Counted from the stretch's first letter, positions 21,840-36,534 are shown. The stretch is 64,000 nt of DNA from Berberis thunbergii (GCA_003290165.1 QNQO01000544.1:372001-436000); one strand, 5' to 3'. Numbers and translations: made by a program. The notes: generated by a model not told the origin, from the letters alone.

Positions 21840-24800
21840 ATTCAGTTTGCCTGTGCTTAGTTCCTTTGTGTTGAGTTGAACTTTTCGGAGTACCCAATCA
21901 CCGACATTGAACGTGTGAGGCTTTACTTTTTTGTTATAATTAATAGTTGGCCATACGTTGTTGTTAGGTTGTTGCTTTGATAAAAGCCTTTTTCTCGTTT
22001 TTCTTCGAGGAGATCTAATCCGGCTCTTAGTGCTTCATTGTTGTCCTCTGATCGTAATTCTTCTGTTTTGAATGTTGGCATACCAACTTCTATGGGTATC
22101 ATTGCTTCAGACCTGTATGCAAGGGCAAACAAAGTTTTTCCTATTGGAGTCCTTGTCGTTGTTCTGTATGCCCAAAGGATGTTGGGTAGTTCAGAAGTCC
22201 ACAATCAGGCCGATGCTTCAAGTTTCCTTTTGATCGCCTCTAGGATTGTCTTGTTAGTGACTTCGGCTTGCTCATTTGCCTGTGGATGGTGGTTGCTGAG
22301 AAGTGTTTTTGGATGCCTATTTTTTCGCACTGTTCCTTAACCTTCTTGCCTTTCAATTGCTTCTTGTTGTCCGTGACAATTACCCTTGGGATTCTGAATC
22401 TACATATTATGTCTTTCCAGATGAATTTTTCAACTTGAGCTTCTCCTATCTTTGCCAACAATTCTATTTTCACCCACTTAGTGAAGTAATCTACTATTAC
22501 GAGGAGGAATTTCTTTTTGTCAGACATTGGGAGTGGTCCTACGATATCCATCCTTCATTGTGCAAATGACCATGGACTGCTCATCGGGATTAAGTTTTGG
22601 CCTAGCATGTGAGTATATGGGGCAAATCTCTGACATTTGTCACAAGCGTGAATGAGTTCCACTTGCATTTCGGCCAATAGTACCCCAATATTAGGGCTTT
22701 GTGGGCTAGCGTTCTTCCTTTTGGATTGTTTCTATGTGTTCCATGATGAATATCTTGCAAGAAATAGTCAACATCGTTGGGCAAAAAACATCTTAATAGC
22801 GGGTTAATGGCAAATTTCCTATAAAGACTGTCGTTGAACACCGTGTATCGTGCATCTTGGTTTTGCAGTTTTTGAGACTCAATCTTGTCTGCCGGAAGTT
22901 CTCCATTTATTATATACGCGAGGATTGAATTGTCCAATTATTTTCTTGGCCTGTTGCGCATGCCTCTTACTTGGTTTTCCAGTATGGAACTCTCCTGCGT
23001 CGTAATGAGTAGATTATCCTTTTCTTTAGCTTGTGATGCCTTATTGGCTAGCTCGTCAGCTCTTTTATTCTCTGACCTTGCACATCGCCGAATGGTTGCA
23101 GTCTGGAAACTTTCTATTAGCTTAGCAGTCTTTTGGTGGTAGGTTTTCATTCGAGCATCTTTTACTTGAAATTATTCATTCAGTTTGTTGACCACTAATT
23201 TGGAATTAGTGAAGATGTTGATCTATTTTATTCTTAAGTGTTTTTCTAGTTGTCGCCCGACTTCACCACTTTGTACTCGACTTCGTTGTTCAAGGCTTTG
23301 AAATTGAACTTTATTGCCTCCTCTAACATTACGCCTTTTGTTTTGTACATGATCATTCCATCTCCACTTCCAGCCTCGTTGAATGCTCTGTCATAATGGA
23401 GGATTCATTTGTGGATGGTTTGTTTGGTTTGTTCATCTTCATGGTTGCCATCTGGCAGTCGATCGCTGCTGCCTGCGAATTTTGTGATGAAATCCGCCAA
23501 TGCTTGAGTTTTTATTGCGATTTTGGGTAAGCATAACTGATGTCGTATTATCCGAGTTCTATTGCCCATTTCACCGTTCTTTCGGATAGCTCTTGTTGTG
23601 CAAAATTGAACGAAGTGGTTGTTTGGTCATGACAATATTCGGGTGAGCTTGGAAGTATGGTCATAGCTTTCTTGAAGATACGATTAAGGCGAACACTAGT
23701 TTCTCCAAGGCCGGTTAGTTGATCTCCGCATCTGCAAGTGTTTTACTGATGTAATATATGGCTTTTGTGCTCCCTTATCTTCTCGAATCAATGTTGAGCT
23801 TTACTTCATGGTCGGACACGGACATGTATAAATACAATATTTTTCCAATGCTTGGTTTCGACAACAATTTTGGGCTCCCCGTGTACATCTTTAGGCTTTG
23901 GAAAGTCTTCTTGCATTCTTCATTCCATTTGAATGTCCTATTTAAAGATTTGGAGATGAATATGTTTAAAAACGCTATATTGCCGTTGAGACTTTACACG
24001 CCTTTTATGTTCGTTGGTGATGACATGTTGATAAGTGTTTATATCTGTTTTCGGGTCAACTTCAATTCCTCTTTGGTTGACCATGTACCCGAGGAATTTC
24101 CCTGATTCTACTCCAAATGTGCATTTTTCCAAGTTTAGCTTCATTTTGTATCTTCGAAGCTGTGAGAAGGCATGTCCAAGGTCTTTAATGATCTGGTCAT
24201 CGTATATACCTCCATTATCTTACTGATCTGGTCTCTGAACGTTTTGTTGACCAGTCACTGGTATGTGGCTCTTACGTTATTAGTTCGAATGGCATCACCC
24301 AGTAACATTATGTACCTCTCTCTGTTATAAAAAATGCATTTTCTTGGTCAGGAGGGTGCATCTGTATCTGATTGTACCCATACTACACAACCATGAAGCT
24401 CAGGAGTTCGTGTCCGCTAGTGGTATTTACTATCTGGTCTATGCATGGGAGTGAGAAATTATTTTTAGGCAAGCTTTGTTCAGATCGGTGTAATCTACAC
24501 ATACTCTCCACTTGTCGTTCTTCTTCTTCTTTACCAACATCGTGTTAGCTAACCAGTCTAGGGAGTGAGATTCCCTGATCATTCTTGTAGTGATCAGATG
24601 GTGCACTTCCTCGTTTATTGTTTGGTTATGCTATGGGGCAGCCGACCTTTTTTTTGTCAAATCGGCTTCTTATCCAGATTGACCTGCAGTTTGAAAGTGA
24701 TGATAGTCAGGTCTATTCTCACCATGTGTTTCATCATCCAGACAAAGATGTTTTGATTATCATTCAGCAGTTGTACCAGTTTCATAGAGAATTATGGATA

Positions 24801-26952
24801 GATCTTTGTACCAATCCAAACTGCTTTGTTTCCTCCACCGTCCAAGTAGGGTACCGTCGTTTCTTCTTCTAGTTGTCCACTGTTCGGTCGATCTCTTGGA
24901 CTTTTTGGGGTTGTATTATCATTCGGAAGGTCTGTTTGACCAGATTGTTGCAGCGACTTCTCTGATCGATGCAGTAATTGCTATTTGTGCGAAGCTTTCA
25001 TTGCTGCATAGTGGCATTCGAGTGCAAATGGCTGGCCTCTTTTGATTATTTCGATGCCAATGTCGATATGATACTTCAAGCATTGATGCATGATGGAGGA
25101 CACTGGATCCATTTTGTGTATTCGAGGCCTTTCAAGAAGCATGTTTTATGCCGATGGAGCGTCGACAACAAGGAAATTTGTCATCAAGACTCATTGTCAA
25201 CCTGGTTATCTCGCTTCAACTAGCAGTTGGATCATTCCGAGCGGACGACATTGTTCTTTGTTGAAACCTATCATCGGTTGATCATTGGACGAGAATGAAC
25301 CGCACCTTTCAGAACGCTGTCATGTATAGAAAATTGGTCGAACTGCCTATGTCAACTAGTATTCTTTTAATTTCTCATTTGGCTATCAGTACCGAAATTA
25401 CCAGGGCATTATTGCGAGGGAAATGGACTCCCTTCCATCTTCATTGGAGAATGTCAGAGTGCTGCATTGTTCTGGCCCGTTGTGCAGAAGGCTTTGGGTA
25501 TCCGATCCTTTCTTGTAAATCCCAGATTGATCGCTTCTGAGACCGATTGGAAAACTCCTTTTTTCCAATTACACCATGTAAGACGTATACTAGCTCCCTT
25601 GATTGCTCATCTGACTTGGCTTTTCTTTCTTTGGACTCTTTTCGCCTAACGAATTCTCTGAATGTCATTTTTGGATATGGCGCTCGATCTCGTCCTTTAA
25701 GTTGTAGTAGTTCGAATATCTGGACCTCCTTTCATGGTGGCCACTTAATGTCCTCCCACTTCACCATAGCTTTGAGGACCTCAATTCGACTTGCTTTTAA
25801 GTTATGGACAATTTGCTTGACGATTCGGGTTGCAACCTTCCAGGTTCTTGTTGATCGAACTTGGGTCTGTCACTGGTTCAATGTCTTTTTGATTGGCTAC
25901 TTTCCCCTCGAGACCTGTTGCCCTCCATCATTATTCTCTCATTTCTAGGTTAGCTGGAGCATGTCTCTTCTCGGATTCGTTCTCCCTTCTAGTGGCCACC
26001 ATTTCCTCAAAGGTGATATGTTTTTGGGCGGTTTTCAATAGAGCTGCCATATTCTTCGAGGGGTCTAGATTAAGAAAATCGTAGAATGGTCCATTTTTTA
26101 GTCAGGTGGTGAAGGTGGCAATGTTCGTCTCATTTTTGCAGTCGTCGATCATGGTCAATTCGTTAGTAAAACAAGTGACGTATTTCCTTATGGTCTCTTC
26201 AGGCTTCTGTTTGATATGAAGTAAATAGTGCCGACCTTTCCCCATTCGTTGACTGACGATGAACCTCATGATGAAGGCAGTGGCTAGCGCTTGAAAATAG
26301 TTTATCGATCTTGGTGGCAAGTTGTTGAACCAACTCAACGTTGTGGCGGTAAGGCTAATTAGAAATGTTCGGCATAGGATGGACTACATGCTCTCTTCAA
26401 TGCCATCATGTGGTAGAAATGTCGCAGATGGTCGGTGGGATCGGTAGTGCTATCGTATGTCTCAAACTTTGGTGGAGTAAACTTTGTTGGTAGAGGAGTT
26501 ATCATGAGTGTGTCAGAGAACGATGGTCTGGTCAATTCGTACAATACGTTAGGATCTGTGACTCTGATTTTGAATGGAATTTGCGCAGGGGTCATGTCGT
26601 TATGAGGAAGACAATATGTTGGTGGTTCACTACTTTCAAGGTTCATTCGTTGAGGTTCTGTAGGAATTTCATTACTTTCTTGAACGTGGTCAGCGGGTTG
26701 TGCACGCTCTTGAGTGAGTTTATCCACCGTTTTGATTAGGAGATCCATCTTGGTCATGAGTTGATCCACGCGAGGATCCGTGGCAGTGATGTCGGATGTT
26801 TGGGCTATGACATGTCGTGGCTCCCCATTGTCAGACACGATTGGCTTGATTGTTGTCGTTGGATTAGAATCGTGCAGTGTTGGCATTGCAGCTTCATTAA
26901 TTGAAGAATTACTTGGATCGTTGCTAGGTTGAAGAGCTATAAGGTGTTCCAT
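21840..26952 (-). pseudogene. Element B gag-pol, multiply frameshifted
   Basis: On the minus strand gag begins at 26952 (197-aa open stretch, PTKFTPPKFETYDSTTDP in its core) and continues through 26338-26102 (WFNNLPPRSINYFQALATAF). The segment before RT has FVWMMKHMVRIDLTIITFK at about 24750. RT pieces lie at 24650-23900 (WRVCVDYTDLNKAC; MKLNLEKCTFGVESGKFLGY). RNase H lies around 23150-22938 and the H2C2 segment at about 22750-22620. The integrase core at 22551-21923 has MDIVGPLPMSD, VTDNKKQ and QAEVTNKTILEA, giving the D, D and E positions, with a frameshift near 22290. No frame is continuous, so no active polyprotein is made. Confidence 0.9.
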
Positions 26953-27033
26953 CTATCCTGAGGGCTTTTAAATCGCTGATCAGAACTGAGGGAGTTTCCT
27001 ACTACATACTCTTTTTTAATGGAAACTATCGCT

Positions 27034-27051
27034 CCCCACGGACGGTGCCAA
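27034..27051 (-). other. Element B primer-binding site
   Basis: Minus strand TGGCACCGTCCGTGGGGA just inside the 5' LTR. Same type as in A and C, with one substitution from TGGCGCCGTC. Confidence 0.75.
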
Positions 27052-27054
27052 ACT

Positions 27055-28185
27055 GATGCGTCCAAAATATAGTATTTCATAAGTATGACTTGCAAAACAA
27101 ATGTTAGATTGCCAAAAATCACCTTTTTGGTGGCCGAAGACACTCCGATGCTTAAGTCAATAACTCAGTTGGAGATGGAGATAAATCTGGATAGAACTCA
27201 ATTAAAGTTGCATATCTTTGTTGAATGTTCCCTTTACCTTATATAATGGTTGTAACGACCCGATCCACACAGTAAGATATTGTCCGCTTTGGGCCCAACT
27301 GGCCTGCACGGCTTTAAAAGGCCTCTTACTATGGGGATCTAACCTCGCACATATACAGCACATCACCATCCCGTACCCAGGCGATGTGGGACTATGATCT
27401 CCCCTTGGTATCTAGTCCAACCCCTCTTGGGATCCACAGGCTTGTTGGACCTATTGAGCTCCAACCCCCACCCTCACCCTCCCTTTCAGGTCTGCCCACA
27501 CAAGGGTCTCATAGTCCACCCCCTTAGGGCCCAACGTCATCGTTGGCCACACAGGTCCAACGTCCACGTCGGCACACTTCCGGCCATTCTGTAACGATCC
27601 GATCCGCACAGTAAGATATTGTCCGCTTTGGGCCCAACCGGCCCGCACGGCTTTAAAAGGCCTCTTAATATGAGGATCCAACCTTGCACATATATAGCAC
27701 ATCACCATCCCGCACCCAAGCGATGTGGGACTATGATCTCCTCTTGATAGCTAGTCCAACCCCTCTTGAGATCCACATGCATGTTGGGCCTATTGGGCTC
27801 CAAACCTCACCCTCGGGTCCGCCCACACAAGGGTCTCACAATGGTCGTTGTTAACTCCCTCCATGACTTAAGTATGTGAGTCGCGACGAGAAGATACGTT
27901 CCTCGTATCGGTCTCCTTCTTTATGAAGATACGTCTTCGGAGGTGTAACTCCCTCCACGACTCTTTTTCTTTGTAGTTCCTCCTCTTTAAGGGATAACTT
28001 TATTAGGCTTGGATTTGGGCCTTTAACTATGATTTATTCTGATGGGCCTAGTTTGGGCTTTTATGACTAGATTTGCCTTTTTGGGGCTTTATGAATTGGC
28101 CGAGTTTTGGGATACTTGATCATTGTGATAGATGATCTCTGCCACGTGTACGACTATGACATCGGTCTTATTTGATGTATCATCA
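27055..28185 (-). repeat. Element B 5' LTR, interrupted by a TRIM
   Basis: 1131 bp including the 590-bp TRIM and its 5-bp duplication, leaving 536 bp of LTR. It pairs with 19354-19842; the main length difference is an extra segment near 28060-28100 (ttatgactagatttgcc). Confidence 0.9.
27251..27840. mobile_element. TRIM (miniature LTR element) nested in the element B LTR
   Basis: Two terminal direct repeats, 27251-27513 and 27590-27840, each run from TGTAACGA to GGGTCTCAYA and share the words cacagtaagatattgtccgc and ctttaaaaggcctctta. Only 76 bp lie between them. The insertion is flanked by a perfect 5-bp duplication ATGGT (27246-27250 and 27841-27845), and the other LTR of element B shows the unfilled site. 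It has no coding capacity and no obvious primer-binding site. The terminal repeat resembles the widespread plant family that starts TGTAACGRCCC. Confidence 0.93.
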
Positions 28186-28443
28186 AATTATATTTGGGTT
28201 GAGCTACAATAATGGATGCGATGCATTGGTGTCTTGCATGTTTAGCTCCAATAAAAAGTGTAAATGCAAAACTGTCACGCTTGTCTAACTTTTTTAAGCT
28301 ACCCATTCAAGCTCACTCGTGGCGGTGCTAGAATCTTTAAAAAAAAATTTATAAAAAAACACTTAAATATTTTTTATAAATAATTTCCATTTATTGATTT
28401 GGTCACATTATGGGAAGAAAATATATTTTTCTCCAATAATCAC
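28186..28443. other. Short spacer between elements B and C
   Basis: 258 bp of AT-rich DNA with no recognised feature. Confidence 0.4.
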
Positions 28444-28993
28444 TGAAGTGTCCAAAAATCAGCCTCTTGTGAGTTTGACCTGCAAAATAATTGTTAAACT
28501 GCCAAGGACCACCTTTTTGGTGCCCGAAGGCACTCCGATGCTTAAGTCAGTAACTCTGTAGGAAGAAGGAAATAAATTTGGACCAAACTCTGTCGAATGT
28601 TTCTCTTTACCTTTTATAATGGTCGTGGTTAACTCTCAGCATGACTTAAGCATGTGAGGCGCAATGGAAGGATATGTTTCTTGTAACAATCTCTTCCTTA
28701 TTGAAGATGCATTACTAGAGGCGTAACTCCCTCCACGTCTCTTTTTTGGTGCAACGTTCATCTTCTTTATGAGGAAACTCATGTCGGGCCTGGATTCGGG
28801 CTCTGATTCATTTGGGTTTGGATTCGGGCCCTGTTTATGTTACCTCATTGGCAAACCTCGTCTGGGCCTTTGTAATTGGCTTTATTCTTCTTGGGTTTTA
28901 CGAGCTGGCCCAATAGGCTGGATGTTATATCCTTGTGACGAATCTCTGTGTCATGTACAACTGTGATGATCAGTCTATTTTGATGTATCATCA
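28444..28993 (-). repeat. Element C 3' LTR
   Basis: 550 bp from TGAAGTGTCC (mutated from TGATGCGTCC) to GATGTATCATCA. It pairs with 38360-38956. Confidence 0.88.
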
Positions 28994-29006
28994 GCTACTC
29001 CCCCCT
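28994..29006 (-). other. Element C polypurine tract
   Basis: Minus strand TAGGGGGGAGTAGC precedes TGATGATACATC. Confidence 0.7.
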
Positions 29007-29219
29007 AAGTTAGTAGGTATGTTCACGTATCCAATAACTGTGTGGCGGTTGGTATTTCGATTGCATTTTTGCACTGAAGTTAATGTTTAATCATTTTTGG
29101 TCTGTTGATCGTCTCGATTACTTCATTGTCTAGTCATTTTTGCACACATTTTCTGGGAGTTTAGTGTGTCATTATGTCCCGTATGTCGCTCCGTGAGCAA
29201 TCACTTCATTGCCCGGTTG

Positions 29220-29226
29220 TATAAAA
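29220..29226 (+). promoter_or_regulatory. TATA box for the antisense ORF of element C
   Basis: TATAAAAGGG lies about 225 bp from the LTR edge, about 250 bp before the long antisense frame at 29471. The position and context match element B. Confidence 0.55.
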
Positions 29227-29470
29227 GGGTATTGTGGCTGCTTTGCTCCATTTTTTACGTCATCTTCGCTGTTAGTGTTTGTCGATGACCTACTGGACGG
29301 TGATCAACTTGCTACCTATGAGGCCCATTTTTCCCCATAGAAGGCTTTTCAAGCTACTTTGGATAGTGTCTGTTTTCCAACTATGCTTTGTCCTTGACCT
29401 CGAGATCGTTTTTTCTCATTAAAACGATAGTCCTTGTTGCCCAAGGAAGGGATTTTCGCTTTACCCTCGC

Positions 29471-31949
<2,479 letters not shown>

Positions 31950-32179
31950 CCTTCTATTGCTACCTTTGAATGTAATAGAATAGATTTTGAATAAATGACA
32001 GAAGTTTTTTTCCTTTATTTTTCTTCTTGTTGACTTTGTTCGTCCATTGTTGTTGTGGCGATTCGTATTCGAGCTTTGATGTTTTACCGCTATATCCTTA
32101 GCAGTCATTTGCTGATTTGAATTTTCCTATGCTTTTAGCATGCATGTCTGGACTTTGCGTTTTTTGTCTCAGAGCTTTT

Positions 32180-32850
32180 GTGGAAAACTATTTTGTTTGC
32201 TTGTCTTCCACTTTGTTGATCTGGTATGTTAATTGATCCAAGGTTATCCTTGGTTGTGCTGACTTGCTCATTTGTTTGTTTGTTTGTTCTGTTTGTTTGA
32301 TCAACAACGGAGTCAGTCTCTTTCGAGTTGGTTTGTTGAATCGGGCGTCTCAAAGTTTTTCTACTTTGCTGAATCGTCCGTTTAACATTGGCTTTGATAA
32401 TTCGATGTTTCAATCGATTCGAAGTTATTTTAATTGACTCGTTCATCTTCGTCAACTCAACATTTTAGTCAACTCGAAATTTTTACTAGGTTGACTCGCT
32501 CATTCAACTTTTTCTTCATTAATTCGACGTTTCAAGTCGACTCAAAGTCGTTTTAATTAGTTGATTGTCCAACTTTTACATCGTTAACTCGACGTTTCAT
32601 TCGACTCGAAGTCGTTTTACTTAGTTGACTTGTTCGTCCAACTTTTATTTTGTTAACTCGATGTTTCAATCGACGCAAAGTTTTTATGCTAAGTTGACTC
32701 ATTCGTCCACTTTGGCTTCGTTGGTTCGATGCTCTAGTCGATCCGAAGTCGTTTTACTTAGTTGACTCGTTGTCCAACTTTTACTTCGTTAATTCAACGT
32801 TTCAGTCGACTCGAAGTCGTTTTACATAGTTGACTTGTTCGTCCAACCTT
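32180..32850. repeat. ~70-bp tandem repeat in the 3' region of element C
   Basis: Repeats of the type cgactcgaagtcgttttact + tagttgactcgttcgtccaac + ttttacttcgttaactcgac recur at about 69-70 bp (near 32613, 32681, 32751, 32820). More diverged units lie back to about 32180. The array is related to the 72-bp array of element B. Confidence 0.85.
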
Positions 32851-33150
32851 TACTTCTTTGGTTGATTAGATCAAAAGTTTATTGCATATATCTGACTTGC
32901 ATCCTGATTCCTTTTTGGATTTATACGCCGATTGTTTTGCATAGGTTCACTTTGAAGTTGTTCGTTTTCGAGGGATATCAATTTTGAAATTGAAATTTTA
33001 TTGATTCTCCTATTTGGGTGTCTCGACAATTTCTAGCCATCATTTTTCTGGAGCAGTTTTGTTACATTGTGGAGCGATTCTTCTTTTATCATTGCGTGAC
33101 TAATGGCTATTCATGCGTTGATGATTTGTGTTTCTGATGTTCCATCTTGT

Positions 33151-33578
33151 TTAATTAATGACCTCCTTTGCTTGGTCCGTTACTGCTCTTCGTTTGGCAT
33201 TGCTTGCTAGGGCTTGATAGAATTTGTCGTTGTTAATTCCTTTGTAACTTTGGTTGGATTTGTATCCGCTAGTAGAGTCTTCGAGTTGGTTAGTGCAACC
33301 GTTTTCATAGCGTTGACCTTTCCGCTTCGATATAGATCTACTCAGATGGGAGATGCTTCTTTGCTGGGGTAGATGTAGTGTAGAACATATATCAATTCCC
33401 TGGATCGTTCTTTTGATCATGTGGCGGCAGTATCTGCTTTTTTTTTCTTTTGAATTGTTTGCCTGGTATGCTGATGAATTCATCCAGAAGTCCTCTTTTT
33501 ATCCAATGCTCAATTTCTTCTTTCAACTTGTAGCAGTCCTCGATATCATGTTCGTGATCCTTGTGAAAAGAGCAACAC
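33151..33578 (-). pseudogene. Element C gag, 3' part
   Basis: The minus strand reads HKDHEHDIEDCYKL right at the D boundary, a Tat-type zinc-knuckle-like segment, followed by frameshifted sequence down to about 33150. It is separated from its 5' part (36921-38253) only by element D. Confidence 0.7.
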
Positions 33579-33973
33579 TGATGCAGGAGGGTTCGTAATT
33601 TGGGTTTCTAGGGTTCCTAATTTGCTCTCAAAGTTATTTACTAAATAACTTATTCGTAATCTTTAAATTTAATTAGGAGTCTTTTTAGTTTCCTTTTAGG
33701 ATTAGGCTTTACTTTTTCTTTTAAGAATAAACTGCTTGTTATTTTAGTATTTGATTCTATTTTTCTTATAGGAATACGCTGCTTATTATTCAAGTTATTT
33801 GAGCACTATAAATAGAGCTCGTCCTCAATATTGTAGGATACTTTTGATTTGAATAATTTTAATTGAACATTAGAGTCGTTTCTCTATGTTTTTGGGCGAA
33901 TCTCTTGTGTTATTTTACTTGTGAATTATCTATTGAACTAGCCTGCAGAATAATCGTTATTCTGCCCGCGTTA
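33579..33973 (+). repeat. Element D 5' LTR
   Basis: About 395 bp, TGATGCAGGAGG to cgttattctgcccgcgtta. It contains the TATA-like actataaatag at about 33814. The exact 3' end is uncertain by a few bases because the two LTRs diverge right there. Confidence 0.82.
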
Positions 33974-34025
33974 GTTGGTATTGGAGCTTCAACATCTTCT
34001 TGGGGTGAGATTTCATCAGTTTCCA

Positions 34026-34440
34026 TGGCTGGTGGTCGTGGTCGACTCGGGCAGGTTCCAAACGAGGAAGGCCCACACCGTGATCATAACGTTCAGGATG
34101 TGATGATTGAGGATTTACAGAGGCAAGTTGCAAAGTTAACCCAGCGTCTAACGGCGTAGAATTTCTGTAATCGTGAGATGGAAGATCACGATTCTGATTC
34201 CAGTTTCGAAAACTCGTATCACAATCGTCCTCAATTCTGGGAGCGTCGTGGTCGGGAGGATCGTCATGGATACTTCGGATTCAAAGTGGATCTACTCGAG
34301 TTTTCTGGTACGTTACAAGCCAAAGGATTCGTCGATTGGTTGAATGAAGTACAGCGTATTAGTCCCAGATCGTGTCAATGTGAAATTGGTCGTCATCAAA
34401 CTAAAGGCAGAACATCTGCGTGGTGGGAGTAGTTGAGGCG
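34026..34440 (+). pseudogene. Element D gag, N-terminal remnant
   Basis: MAGGRGRLGQVPNEEGPHRD is followed by DVMIEDLQRQVAKLTQRL, then (after a stop) YFGFKVDLLEFSGTLQAKGF and VDWLNEVQRI. These match the start of the chromovirus-type Ty3 gag capsid. A further frame continues ITDWERMKKKMKGHFLLTTL up to about 34570, where gag ends and the captured DNA begins. Confidence 0.8.
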
Positions 34441-34591
34441 ATCACGAGACAGGTAAGGCAAGGCCAAGATCACTGATTGGGAGAGGATGAAGAAGAAGAT
34501 GAAGGGTCACTTCCTTTTGACTACACTCCAACCTTATTTCAGCGACTTCACTCGTTGAGGAAAGATACACTATTGAAGGGATACAAACAAA

Positions 34592-35534
34592 GTGGCAAAT
34601 CTTATGTGTTTGTGGATAAGTGAATTAGGGAACAAAATAATGCGCTCGACAAGTTTGGCAAATCCATTTTGCGTTCAGCGTGAGCGACAATTGAAATTAA
34701 ACAAGAAAAACAAATATAATTTATCTAATGGAGAAAAGAAGGATGACCCAATTCATGGTGCAGAGCCCTTTTTAGAAAGAGATGATTTTGAGGATGAGCA
34801 ACTAGCACCAGATGATGATGATGCAGATGATGATGATGCGGATGCAGATGATGTTGACAAGAAATCCTTCATTTGGGAAGAAGACAATGGCCAAGATAGT
34901 GATTTAGTTCAAGGACGGGAAAATAAGCACAAAAGCAAAACAGAAGTAATGGAGGAAATTATTTTGAAGGGCAAATATTTCAAGGCCCAGAAAGCAAAGG
35001 ATAAGGAGGAAAATGAAGAGTTGCTAGAAAAGTTGGACAAGCACTTCACATCTTTAGTGCAGTCTGAAGCATTAGCATTTTTGAATCAATCCATCGTTAG
35101 CAATTCCTCACTAAAAAACAAATTGGAACAACCAGATGATTATGACAAGCGTGTTAAAGAGATGGCATTGGAGATGTGTGCTCGTCCGTCAGACAGGACA
35201 AAAACTTATGAAAAGATGGCTCGGGACGAAAAAAACACCTTGAGCGACTGGAAAAGGAACGCCAGAAAATGGTGCTTGAAGCAGGTGACTCGAGTGATGA
35301 CGGAAATGAAGATAAGGATGATGTTAATAGAGCGCCAACCAAGAAAATAAGATCTATATCGGGTGACGATCTTGGAGATTCCTACTCTTTTGATGAAGAA
35401 AAGGTGAATAAGAAAGGATGGGTTGATGAGATACTTGTTCGGGGCCATGATAGTACCGAAAATGAAGACAATGCATCTTCAGATGATTCAGGTAGTGCCT
35501 TGGATGGAAGTGATGTGAACAAAGGCAGCGAAGC
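34592..35534 (+). pseudogene. Captured NOP14 (nucleolar protein 14) cDNA fragment
   Basis: NOP14 is a nucleolar small-subunit processome protein needed for 18S rRNA maturation. The fragment shows FIWEEDNGQDSDL, SKTEVMEEIILKGKYFKAQK, AKDKEENEELLEKLDKHFTS, DDYDKRVKEMALEMCARPSD and, after a frameshift near 35245, RSISGDDLGDSYSFDEEKVN and KKGWVDEIL. These are consecutive parts of the N-terminal to central NOP14 region. About 300 codons run with no intron, so the source was most likely spliced RNA. It joins the mannosidase fragment in frame near 35530. It lacks the conserved C-terminal half and is not a working NOP14. Confidence 0.88.
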
Positions 35535-36384
35535 GTTTTTCCAGCGGTGGTGGAGAGACTAAAGTGAGGTGGTGCAAAATACGACTAAGAAGTTCATAAA
35601 CTCCGGTCAACTAGAGCTAATAAATAGTGGTATGTGCATGCACGACGAAGCAACGACACATTACATTGGCATGATTGACCAGACAACTCTTGGGCATCGA
35701 TTTATCAAAAATGAGTTTGGTCTGACCCCAAGAATTGGTTGGCGATCCTTTTGGACACTCTGCAGTTCAAGCTTACTTGTTAAGTGCAAGGGTTGGCTTC
35801 GACTCTATTTTCTTTGGGCGGATTGCCTACCAAGATAAAGCAAAGCGGAAAGATGAGAAAAGTCTTGAGTTTGTATGGCAGGGTTCAAAGTCCCTTGGTT
35901 CATTTGCAAATATTTTTGCTGGTGCGTTACTTGAGAATTATGAACCGCCCAATGATAATTTTTATTTTGAAGTTGACGATAAGTCCCCCATAGTTCAGGA
36001 TAATGTCAATTTGTTTGATTACAATGTTCAAGATCGAGTCAATGATTTTGTAGTTGTAGCACTGACACAGGCCAACATTACTCGTACAAACCATATAATG
36101 TGGACGATGGGGACAAATTTTAAGTATCATTATGCTCATACATAGTTCAGGTAGATGGATAAGTTCATTCATTATGTCAATATGGATGGGCGCGTGAATG
36201 CCCTTTACTCCATCCCATCGATATATACTGATGCAAAATATGCAGTAAATGAGACATGGCCGTTTAAAACTGATGACTTCTTCCCATATGTAGCCCGTGC
36301 AAATGTGTACTGGACAAGTTATTTCACCAATAGGCCAGCCATCAAGCGATATGTTAGGATGATGAGTGGTTACTATTTGGCAGC
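35535..36384 (+). pseudogene. Captured class II alpha-mannosidase (GH38) cDNA fragment
   Basis: GH38 lysosomal/vacuolar-type alpha-mannosidases trim mannose from glycans. Visible segments in order are AFFQRWWRD, then a stop where a Gln codon is expected, KKFINSGQLELINSGMCMHD, TLGHRFIKNEFGLTPRIGW, DPFGHSAVQAYLL, NVNLFDYNVQDRVNDFV, NITRTNHIMWTMGTNFKYHY, MDKFIHYVNMDGRVNALYS and RYVRMMSGYYLAA. About 5 nt are missing between GW and DPFGHS, just before the nucleophile Asp of the family, shifting the frame. Another stop (36143) replaces the Trp of HTWFRQMDK. No introns interrupt about 280 codons, although plant GH38 genes are heavily split (from memory), so the source was RNA. Confidence 0.92.
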
Positions 36385-36534
36385 AGATGTGAATCCAGAT
36401 TTGCCAGTAGAGGTACAGCAGCTAGCAGAGTTTTCTGACTTGATACCAGAAGATCTTCTTTCTGGGCTGCTGCCAGAGGATTCCGATGAAGTTGTTGCGA
36501 ACTCGAGGACAAGTTCTTTCCAACCCGGGGTGAC
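36385..36534 (+). pseudogene. Element D pol scar: protease-RT linker joined to pol C-terminus
   Basis: EVQQLAEFSDLIPEDLLSGL matches the linker just before RT in Ty3 pol. It is followed at once by NSRTSSFQPGVTD, the usual pol C-terminal end before the LTR. RT, RNase H and integrase have therefore been removed in one junction near 36470. Confidence 0.75.

Larger units (their letters stand above)
19354..28185 (-). mobile_element. Tat-lineage Ty3 retrotransposon B, with decayed gag-pol
   Basis: Both LTRs are complete (27055-28185 as 5' LTR with a nested TRIM; 19354-19842 as 3' LTR). They have TGATG...CATCA ends, a PBS at 27034-27051 and a polypurine tract at 19843-19858. The flanking 5-mers AATTC (19349-19353) and AATTA (28186-28190) agree at 4 of 5. 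gag, protease linker, RT, RNase H and integrase can be recognised in that order on the minus strand, all frameshifted. The antisense ORF is reduced to a short N-terminal piece. It is the only one of the three minus-oriented Tat copies here that still carries a pol. Confidence 0.92.

Noticed and set aside
1785..29006. Plus-orientation reading of the Tat elements with gctactcc as an odd primer-binding site
   Set aside because: gag and pol lie on the minus strand and a proper TGGCGCCGTC-type PBS sits at the other LTR; gctactcc is the complement of the polypurine tract.
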